Source of the DNA: Acanthacorydalis orientalis
Taxonomy: Eukaryota; Arthropoda; Insecta; Megaloptera; Corydalidae
Assembly: GCA_034766995.1 (NCBI GenBank)
Contig: CM068315.1
Span: 43,102,818 to 43,166,817, forward strand
Direction of reading: 5' to 3'
DNA: 64,000 nt
Below the pieces are notes generated by a model, which was given only the letters and a program-made list of their open reading frames with translations, ran no database searches and was not told where the DNA came from. A program made the translations under genes and the position numbers. Positions 56,466-64,000 of the stretch are shown one piece after another. Position 1 is the first letter of the stretch, and every line of letters starts with the position of its first letter.

Positions 56466-56492
56466 TTGTTTTCTCTTTGTTTCAGGTAAGCA
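56466..56492 (+). promoter_or_regulatory. Candidate recursive splice (ratchet) site
   Basis: TTTTCTCTTTGTTTCAG|GTAAGC: a strong polypyrimidine tract and acceptor (CAG at 56483-56485) directly joined to a donor (GTAAGC from 56486). This zero-length-exon arrangement is the consensus of insect ratchet points, which split very long introns. No open frame surrounds it. If real, this part of the window is inside a long intron of a + strand gene. Confidence 0.5.
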
Positions 56493-56545
56493 AACAATAC
56501 TTCGATAGAATATTCAAAACGTATGCATACATACATACATTATAA

Positions 56546-56547
56546 AA

Positions 56548-56614
<67 letters not shown>
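56546..56614. repeat. (AC)n(AT)n microsatellite
   Basis: Eight AC units, then AT with one ATAC break. It is preceded by ATAC units at about 56525-56540. Confidence 0.95.
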
Positions 56615-56618
<4 letters not shown>

Positions 56619-57312
56619 AGTAACGTAAAATAAAAAAAACTTATTTTATTGAAAGCATTTCTTCGTGTATACAATATTTTTAATTTAAATTCAATTTTTC
56701 ATGACAAATAAGTTTTTTTCAAGACTATTAGTAATTTATAAAATTTGTATTGATTTTTTTATTTTGTATGTATGGATAAACATTGATGTTTTAAAAGAAG
56801 AAAAAGTAGAAAAAGACAAATTGTAAGTATAACATGGAAGTAGTACTAGTAACTATAAAAAAATAGACCTTGTTTAAATCGATAATTATTTACATTAAGA
56901 AACAATTTAATTTTGATTTATCTTAATGTAACTTATGTGCTAATTATAGAAAAAATTAAATAGTGGTATAATGTATGATTCTGCTTACCTGGTACTTTTT
57001 TATTATCTCTTTTGAATGAATATTTTTTTAACTGATACAACAAAAATCTACTAGATTGATATTTTTAAAAAATAGTTCATTTTAACAATAAATTATAATT
57101 TATTATATATAAATAAATTATTATTATTCTTTAAAATAGAAAATTTTCATTATTTACTCTGCAAAAACGTTGAAGGTGTATAATTTAATAGGAGTCATCA
57201 TGATGTAATCTAGATGTGGTTTTAAACTATAATTTTTGTCATACTTCCCTCTATAGTTAATTACAACCTACTGAGCAGAAATATATTGAGTTATTTTTTT
57301 TGTAAAAAATAG
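56615..57312. other. AT-rich stretch, nothing recognised
   Basis: A minus-strand donor-like CCAG|GTAAGCAG is seen at 56990-56979, without an exon that I can support. Confidence 0.35.
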
Positions 57313-57314
57313 TT

Positions 57315-57773
57315 GCAAGCTCTCAAATTCTTGTCCGTGGTTTTGATTCAACTAACCCTTTCGGTTGGTCGTTACGAACTGAAAAAGGACCACCGTGACC
57401 TTCTTCTTCTTCAAGACTTTCATCATCAGCATGAATTTTTTTCAACCACATTGCACCGTAAGATCATTAACAGTGCTCACACCAAAATCATTATTTACTT
57501 TATAAGCAGCTCCTGGTGCTTTACCACCCGTTTTAAACTCGTACAAAAAAAATTCTCTTATTAGCTTCTTTTCCAGTTTTAATTCAATAGTCCAGTTTGA
57601 AGCAAAATTAATAATAAAACCAAAGTCGATGTTATCAAAATACAGACCGAAGAATGTACTTTAAAGTGATCTCAACATGAATACGATGAAATAACACTTT
57701 CTTTGAGAAAATTAAAGTTACAATTCAGAAAACAAAAACCGTAATTATTTTCCTATCAACCTAATAGTATCAG
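57315..57773 (-). pseudogene. mariner 5' end and transposase N-terminus
   Basis: The right edge is the terminal repeat. On the minus strand it reads TTAGGTTGATAGGAAAATAA, then TTACGGTTTTTG. It is followed by the leader shared with 5985 and 43907. The coding part reads KKLIREFFLYEFKTGGKAPG, then DFGVSTVNDLTVQC and, shifted, EEEEGHGG-like sequence. It breaks off at about 57315. A + strand frame across 57313-57564 is a shadow. Confidence 0.8.
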
Positions 57774-59017
57774 TAAAAGTGTAGATTAAGGAGTGAAATT
57801 AGTAAAAATTAAAAGGTTTAGAACGATTGTTTCTTGATTTGCTTGTTCCTTATTCTTAATCTAAGAATATCAGTTCTAAGCAGTATACCCTGAAAAACAG
57901 CCTGAATGAAATTGAAAACATAGAAAATACAGAAAATATTTTTAGTTCAAATTCGTATATACACGGCTATGCAGATATTAGAACTGCGCAGAAATAAACG
58001 ATATAGAATTGTATAGTACAATACATGAATGATTATATATAAGAGATAATAAATATGCAGTCTACTGTAGTAAAAATATTAATATTCAACATATACACAA
58101 GTATAAAATATTTTAAATAAAGATATATAGCACATGAATGTTCTAAAATTTCAGTTTTAAACAAAAAACTTCTTTTTTTGAATATCTCACATGTCCTTTT
58201 ATATTTTGTTTCTTCCCCATCTTGATAATTATGACAAAAGTATGCTGGGTGAATGCAATAACCAATCAGAGACAAGAATCTAAGTATGAAAATCATATGT
58301 TATAAGAGTTTTATAGATCATCTTTATTGATAAAATATTTGATAAAATATTTACGATAATATCTTTATCTTTATTGTGGAAATATTCTTCCAGTATACAC
58401 TTATGTAAAAATGTGATTTATTTCCCAGTGATGGTCGTTTTTGAAATTTCTCTGATCTTTCACTTATTAAATATGAAATTGTCTTGTTTTTCGCAAATGA
58501 GGTGATCTTTTAATGAACCATTTTCGTATTTCTCCCTACGAAAACTTTCCGAGACGGAAAAAAAACTGTACCGAAAATCCTGCGTGCGATTTTGCACAAA
58601 GCTCCCTCGCGATGACACTGTTGCCAACTTACACATCCCGTCCATTGTTTTGAATATTACAGCAATTAAATCTAAATGTTGGCAGTATATTAATTCTTCA
58701 CTGCACATTGAATAAATGAATGAGGGAATGAACTAGAGTATGATGAATACCGACGATGAAGTAGACTACACAGTTTTATACCGCCACTATATTCAAGAAT
58801 AATCATTTCGTGTGAATCTTAACATTTTGCATAACAATGACTGTATGACTTGTTTGAACGTCTATACGTTGAGTATTATTTATTATTTCGTTTTATGAAT
58901 GTTGTGAAAAGGGGAATATGCGAAAATCTTCAAAAGATTCGCGCGAATACCATTTTAGAAGGGATTATATGAAATTATATTATTATATTGTTTGAAGTTT
59001 AAATATTATAAACTTTT
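57774..59017. other. AT-rich stretch with a GC-richer patch at 58.53-58.65 kb
   Basis: On the minus strand AAACAATGGACGGGATGT (58656-58639) has a near-ideal insect start context and is followed at once by GTAAGT. A minimal first exon (MDGM) is possible. The frame also reads on through the donor for about 60 codons without a recognised motif. No exon is called. Confidence 0.3.

Positions 59018-59080
<63 letters not shown>
59018..59080. repeat. (AC)/(AT)n microsatellite
   Basis: Four AC units, then about 27 AT units. Confidence 0.96.
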
Positions 59081-59598
59081 AACATAAGTTAACATAAATC
59101 TTCTAAGGAATAAAGTGTATGATTAATAACCTTTTATCAACTTCAGAAACTTTAATTCTTCTATTTAACTAATTTTTGTAAAATAATCCAAACTAATAAT
59201 ACGAATTTTATATATAAACAAATTTAATTCATGAAAAAATCAATAGGATCTAAAACTTAATTAATTTTTAATTCCTAATTAACTGGTAAACTATCTAAGA
59301 AGAAATTATCATGGAATATCTTTTCATTGTTATAGAATGTTTCCTTTGGGAATATTTTAAAACCTTTAAAAAATTGTATTTTTCCTTTAAATTTTGAAAA
59401 AATTGTTCTTATATCACATATTTTTTAAAACTGGTTTAAAATTATATTTAAGTAAATATTGTTTTTTATGTTTGTATTAAATGTAGTTATTTGAAATACT
59501 TTCATTTTTGGAAAAAAATTATTCTATTATATAAGATATTCAGTCAGTCCCTTTTTTAATTTTAAAATACGATTATTATTTGAAGTACTATTATATTA

Positions 59599-59645
59599 TC
59601 TTGGTAGGAAAATAATTGCGGTTCTTGTTTTCTGAATCCTAAATT
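59599..59645 (+). mobile_element. Solo mariner terminal repeat
   Basis: TCTTGGTAGGAAAATAATTG, then CGGTTCTTGTTTTCTGAATC is the 5' terminal repeat and start of the leader seen at 43907 and 57773. The rest of the element is absent. Confidence 0.75.
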
Positions 59646-59764
59646 CCTGTGCTATGACCGGTTAATTTAAATAACGTGAACGAATGGATTTCATCTTAAT
59701 TTATTGAAAAAAAAATTCCATTAAAAAACTATCATTTACATTTTATACATATTATTTGTTAATG

Positions 59765-59850
59765 TTCGTTATTTGTTAGAGGGAACGGAGGCTTAAGCTT
59801 CTTCCCGGTCGCTGGTGAGAGCACCAAGCAGAGAGAGAAGATTCTTAGTT
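59765..59850. repeat. GC-rich patch related to other repeat tails
   Basis: GTTATTTGTTAGAGGGAACG, AGCTTCTTCCCGGTCGCTGG and TGAGAGCACCAAGCAGAGAG. The first phrase also precedes the tails at 14.35 and 39.77 kb. Confidence 0.4.
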
Positions 59851-60191
59851 TCCATATAAAATTATAAGTTATAAAAAACTAGTAGATCTATTTTCAGTTA
59901 AAATAAATTTTTTGTGATTTTTTTAATTTTTGAATAAGGCTTAAAAAAGCTTTCCTTTAGCGAAAAATCACTTGCTATAACATAAAATTATTTTTACTGT
60001 TTTATGTGGATTTATAAAACTAATTTTGTAATATTAAAGAATATAATTAATTAAGTTACAATGAGATCACAAGCAACAGTGGATTAATGGGGTGTTGAAG
60101 TGGGCGATTTTCTGGACCCTCGTGAGTGAGAGAGGCTCAGTTGAAGATATCAAAAATAATAATAAAACTTAAAATATTTAAAATACTTCAA

Positions 60192-60687
60192 CAGTGGCGG
60201 GTCAAGCAGGTGTTGGACCGGGCGGTCGCCCCGGGTTCGAAGGGGCCTCGAGCTCAGGGAAAAAATTATTCATTACATAAAGAAACGAAGCTTACACTTC
60301 AACGTTTTAGCTGATAATAATTGAAAAACAAATATATGTAGAAAAATTACCGGTGAGGTAAAATAAAGAAAAGAGAGGAAAAAAGTTTTCTTTAATACCA
60401 TAAGTGGGTATCATGAAATTTTAGTTGTATTTTTGTTCATGAAGCACAATATTACCGTCCGTTGTTGACATAATTATAATTTTCGTTTCTTTATTTTTCT
60501 GAAAAATAATTGAGAATATTTTATTTTAATGTAATTTGTATATTTATAGAATGGAGTTATAGATACAAAGAAAAAAAATTTATAAAATATTTATAAAATT
60601 TATAAAATTTTTTGGTCGTCAGTTAAATGTTGGAGGCCCTCATAAATTTTACTGCCAGTGGCCACCAGCTGGGTCAGTCCGCCACTT
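60192..60687. mobile_element. hAT MITE
   Basis: Left CAGTGGCGGGTCAAGCAGGT and right (reverse complement) AAGTGGCGGACTGACCCAGC are classic hAT-type ends. Flanking 8-mers TACTTCAA and TTCCGCAA match at 5 of 8 positions, so the target duplication is doubtful. The subterminal parts are GC-rich (GCGGTCGCCCCGGGTTCGAA) and the middle is AT-rich with no transposase frame. Non-autonomous. Confidence 0.75.
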
Positions 60688-61300
60688 TCCGCAAGTAATA
60701 TAATTTTTATTTAAATTAATTTTTCAAAATATTGTTTCCCGTAAACATGGAGATAAATCTAAAAATATGAAATACCGTGAGGTTCATTTAAAAAAGTATC
60801 CAGAAAGAGATAATCTCATCAAAAATATAAACTGGTAGAGATGGGGGTTTGGCTGCGATGGTGGAAAAAAAATAGCGAAGACGAATTAATAAATGATTCT
60901 ACTTTTCCACGTTACGCGAAAGCGTCTCAATATTAATAATTAATACAGAGCCCTTCGCGTTGCATTGCATTATAAATCAACGAATTTAAGGTGTAACTTG
61001 ATAAATTCGTGGAAGTTAATTCGGTTATCTCATAAACAGTTTCCTGTATTGTTAATTTGTTAATTATATAATATTTGTGAGTGTTATTGACATATATTTT
61101 AATGATTTTTAAGATAATATAATTTGGTTTTATTGGTAACATAATTTTTTTGATTGTTAATATTTTCAGTTTAATGTATTTAATAAATATTTATTTTTTT
61201 AGATTATAATAGTTTCTCTTTCAAAACCGAAACAAATAAAATAAAATAAACAAAACATAAGATGAATAATGAGTTTATTTAAAGCACGTATGTAACACAA
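60688..61300. other. AT-rich stretch, small GC-richer patch at 60.83-60.96 kb
   Basis: The patch ACGTTACGCGAAAGCGTCTC includes a small dyad (ACGCGAAAGCGT). Nothing else was seen. Confidence 0.35.
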
Positions 61301-61486
61301 ATGTGTGCATATAATTTAAAGTATTATTACGGCTCTGCACGTCATCATATCTGTGAAGTTTTCAAACAAAACGAGACTTATATTCCGTATGATTGTATCT
61401 TACTCCGTTCTTGCAACATCTTCGTCTTACCGCTTTTGAATACCGTCAACAATAATGCGTTTTGGGGGGAAATTGAAACTTTATGA
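61301..61486 (+). CDS. Hypothetical small ORF
   Basis: An ATG at 61301 opens 61 codons: MCAYNLKYYYGSARHHICEV, FKQNETYIPYDCILLRSC, then NTVNNNAFWGEIETL. Codon usage is somewhat mixed and the patch is GC-richer than its surroundings. It has five cysteines but no familiar spacing and no signal peptide. It may be an exon or chance. Confidence 0.2.
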   Translation: MCAYNLKYYYGSARHHICEVFKQNETYIPYDCILLRSCNIFVLPLLNTVNNNAFWGEIETL

Positions 61487-61928
61487 GAATGAATACATTA
61501 CTCGTCGTGATTTTTTTTTTATTTCACGATAAGTTAATTTAGTGAAAAGTTATCATCCACTTCGTCTTCCAGTTTTTTTTCCTTTTTTTCCTTCTGAATG
61601 ATGTATTTTTTCGGCGAAGTACTCGAAGTATTTTCTTTAGTACCGTAACAAAATGAGTTTTTGATAACGTTATTCTTTTAGTTTCTACGATTCGTCGTGT
61701 TACCGAAATGTGCAGTTATAACGTTTCTCTGAATTTTATCTTATTCGACGTCGAGATGTCTATTGGGATATTTTTAGATTAATGAAAATTTCGGTTGAGT
61801 TCTAACAAGTTAATTGCAGTCGGAAATTATTTTCATATCCCAGTCTGATTTATTTTACACATGGAATTTATTCAACGATTAATTTTTTTTATATAAAAAT
61901 AAAGTTGTTCACTGTTATATTAATATTA

Positions 61929-61930
<2 letters not shown>
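61487..61930. other. Moderately GC-rich stretch, no gene called
   Basis: CpG-containing words recur between 61590 and 61800, but all six frames are short. Confidence 0.35.
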
Positions 61931-61976
<46 letters not shown>

Positions 61977-61977
61977 C

Positions 61978-62011
<34 letters not shown>

Positions 62012-62029
62012 GTGTGCATATATATATAC
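61931..62029. repeat. (AT)n microsatellite with regular ATAC breaks
   Basis: A TA tract of about 100 bases, interrupted every ~16-22 bases by TACATA. Frames on both strands across it are artefacts. Confidence 0.96.
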
Positions 62030-62110
62030 GAAGGGGCTTTGCCCCCTGCTCAATGCGCTTATCAACACTAGGCTCGCTGCGTTCGCCCACTTATCAATTA
62101 TAAGCCTGTA
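62030..62110. repeat. GC-rich hairpin patch next to microsatellite
   Basis: ACGAAGGGGCTTTGCCCCCT forms a GGGG/CCCC hairpin, and GGCTCGCTGCGTTCGCCCAC follows. It resembles the GC-rich tails at 1.1, 16.3 and 39.8 kb. Confidence 0.4.
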
Positions 62111-62286
62111 CATGAACCGAATGATACAATAAACATATTTTTGACAATCATTATGTCTATATAATTATTATCACAGATATATCGCAACGTATTCGTTTTA
62201 TATATATGTTAGTATGTCTATATGAACATCGCAGATAAATTATTTTTTGCAATGTTATAGTTTTTTATAGATAATTTTGATTTTAT

Positions 62287-62320
62287 ATTATATATGTATA
62301 AATATATATATATATACATA
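62287..62320. repeat. (AT)n microsatellite
   Basis: A short AT run with GTA and ATAC breaks. Confidence 0.9.
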
Positions 62321-62689
62321 GTCATGTGCATGAAAACAACAGGGAGGCAATTGAAGTTTCACGTTTCAAAAATTTTACTTTAACTAAGTTTAGAATTACA
62401 CTGAAATCTCTTATCAATAATGTCATTCAAATATTGAATTTATTTTAAATTGGTAACATTATACTTTTAATGTCTTTCTTTGGAAATTTTCGAGTTAAAA
62501 CTTATAGTAACAATTTTACATGTGTAACAAAATAATGTTTCTCTCTTTGGTTAAGTTTTGGTGTTAAATTTCAAATAATTTTAATCTTTTTCTATATTCG
62601 TAAAGATAAGAAGATTAAAATATTAGTTTATGTACAATGCTGATCTTCCTGTTCTAAATCTGTAAAAATGTGCTGAGAAACATTGTGCG

Positions 62690-63560
62690 CCAGAGATTAG
62701 ATTTCTAATTAAAAATAATTTATGAAGGAAAAATATATCAGTTTTTACAGGATATGTTAGGATATTCTGAGAAAATATATCAAATCCTGTAAAGTGGAAA
62801 AAAGGACCCGAAAAAGTAGGACAGAAGAAAAAACACTTTGTCTTGAAGATCTGGATATAATAATTTTAGCAAAACTTTCTCCATTTAAGGCCTCTAGTCA
62901 AATAGAATAAGAATTAAATCTTTCAATTAGCACTTCATCAACTAGAAGGAGGCCTGTTAATACTAATTTAAAAGCTAGGTTTCCAAGGAAGGTTCTATTA
63001 CCAAGACAAGGTTCTATTATTTAGATAAGTGAAGAAGAAGCTCATATTTGTGAAAAAATATGTAAAATAGTCTTCCTGAAAATGTTTAAATATTTTATCG
63101 TCTGATGAGTTAAAAATCATATTATTTAATTTTCATATATGCCAGTAATATGTTCAAAGACCATCACGTTTTGAATTAAAGCCTTAATATACTACTAAGA
63201 GCATCAAATATTGAGGATGAAGCATTATGGTTTGAGATTGCTTCTCGTAGTATGGTGTTAGTCCTATTTTCTTGATCAGAGAAAAAATAAATTGTTATAT
63301 TTACGTGGATATAATAAAGAATATCATGCTTCCATTTTCGGAAGATGAAATGTCTCTAAATGGAAATATATGCAAGACAATGATCCAAACAGTTCATAAC
63401 CATAAAGGTTATGACCTGTCCACTACACTTACTAGACTTAAATCCGCTTGAGCACAGCGAAACACCTAATTCTACATTTATTTTGTTCTACAATATGTTC
63501 TTCTGTTGAACATATTAATTACTACAAAATTGTTCTCAATCCGTGAAGTATACTTTATGT
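62690..63560 (+). pseudogene. Tc1/Tc3-like transposase relic
   Basis: The blocks lie in the right order but in shifting frames. The helix-turn-helix region has PFKASSQIE*ELNLSISTSS (about 62880-62940), with RRRPVNTNLKARFPRK after it. SDELKIILFN (about 63100) is the first catalytic Asp region. SIMVWDCFS-like sequence follows (about 63220). MQDNDPN (63370-63390) is the second Asp. LDLNPLEH (about 63432-63455) is the third-Asp/Glu region (family: SPDLNPIEHLW). No clear inverted ends were found. Inactive. Confidence 0.8.
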
Positions 63561-63820
63561 ACTATTTCTTTTGAATGTTAAAAAGAAGTTTAATCTGATC
63601 AACTTTTATTTAAGTTATAAAAAAATAGACAATAATTTGGCTGTCATATTTGAATTACTGGATCGATACATAGTAAATATGACGTCAGACTTTGGAGCAG
63701 AAATATTGGATGTACAAATGAATTTGGTGCCTTTTTTAAAGAAACTTAATGTTTAAACGAAAAAATAGAATACATTTCAATCCTCAAAATAAACAATACA
63801 TACATAACAATAAACATACA
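63561..63820. other. AT-rich stretch between Tc1 relics
   Basis: An open frame at 63571-63756 (+) reads NNLAVIFELLDRYIVNMTSD without an ATG start. I do not recognise it. TACATTTCAATCCTCAAAA at 63771 also occurs at 15799, just before unknown repeat copy B. Confidence 0.35.
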
Positions 63821-63824
63821 TGTC

Positions 63825-63970
63825 AATCCTCCTGGCAATTACAATCACCAGACCTAAATTCATTTCAGCTACTGTGAAACACCTGCTTCGACAATAATTC
63901 TGTTCTACGTATTCACGAACCATTTTTTTCCACGAATTTTAGAAAAGTGTGTCTTATTATAGAGTAAGTG
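63825..63970 (+). pseudogene. Second Tc1-like C-terminal fragment
   Basis: WQLQSPDLNSFQLL (from 63833) is the Tc1 C-terminal block again. The following GTGAAACACCTGCTTCGACA, then ATTCTGTTCTAC parallels the sequence after the first relic (GCGAAACACCTAATTCTACA, then TTTTGTTCTAC at about 63459). It is therefore a second, partial copy of the same family. The window ends soon after. Confidence 0.7.
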
Positions 63971-64000
63971 TCTTCGTATCCCTGGTTGTACCTCGGGGAT

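Noticed and set aside
57313..57564. 83-codon + strand frame starting with a hydrophobic segment
   Set aside because: It is antisense to a recognised mariner N-terminus on the minus strand.
58460..58708. 82-codon minus-strand frame (MCSEELIYCQ) as a gene
   Set aside because: No recognised motif, and a strong internal donor (GTAAGT) contradicts reading straight through. Recorded only as a patch with possible splice signals.

Overview
The window looks like non-bacterial, very AT-rich nuclear DNA from an arthropod, most likely an insect. I cannot name the species. The reasons are: no long open frames, no operons and no Shine-Dalgarno spacing; many long (AT)n microsatellites; decayed copies of mariner, Tc1/IS630-like, hAT and piggyBac DNA transposons; an arthropod-type TATA plus TCAGT initiator; and one textbook-looking recursive splice (ratchet) site, a feature known from very long insect introns. 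I found no reverse transcriptase, LTR, rRNA, tRNA, CRISPR or virus-like gene that I could support.

Layout. 0-7 kb: hAT transposase tail, a CpG-rich patch at 1.86-2.16 kb, a piggyBac 3' end abutting a mariner fragment, then another mariner N-terminus. 7-19 kb: mostly AT-rich DNA with microsatellites, several small GC-rich patches that could be first exons or promoters (8.77, 10.5-10.8, 13.6-13.8 and 17.2-17.4 kb), and two copies of an unknown repeat (12.6 and 15.8 kb). 19-29 kb: microsatellites, palindromic repeats, a TATA/Inr core promoter near 23.06 kb, a GGTCN/TCAGG-like minisatellite at 23.7-24.0 kb and an old array of about six 300-365-bp tandem units at 26.3-28.3 kb. 29-38 kb: the densest transposon cluster, with an IS630-like element, a hAT inserted inside a Tc1-like element with an 8-bp target duplication, a hAT-like MITE holding a transposase fragment, and the best exon candidate (36.46-36.73 kb). 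38-53 kb: microsatellites, palindromic repeats, a CCAAT/E-box repeat family and two internally deleted mariners. 53-64 kb: a GC-rich exon candidate with a strong donor site, a near full-length mariner (53.79-55.06 kb), the ratchet site at 56.485 kb, more mariner ends, a hAT MITE, and Tc1 relics at the right edge.

No intact protein-coding gene can be assembled. If the ratchet site and the + strand exon candidates are real, much of the window lies in one or more long introns. Every transposase seen is broken by stops, frameshifts or deletion, so the mobile elements here are fossils. Exon calls rest on base composition, splice motifs and reading frame only. Coordinates of repeat ends are by eye and may be off by several bases unless a terminal inverted repeat or target duplication is cited.
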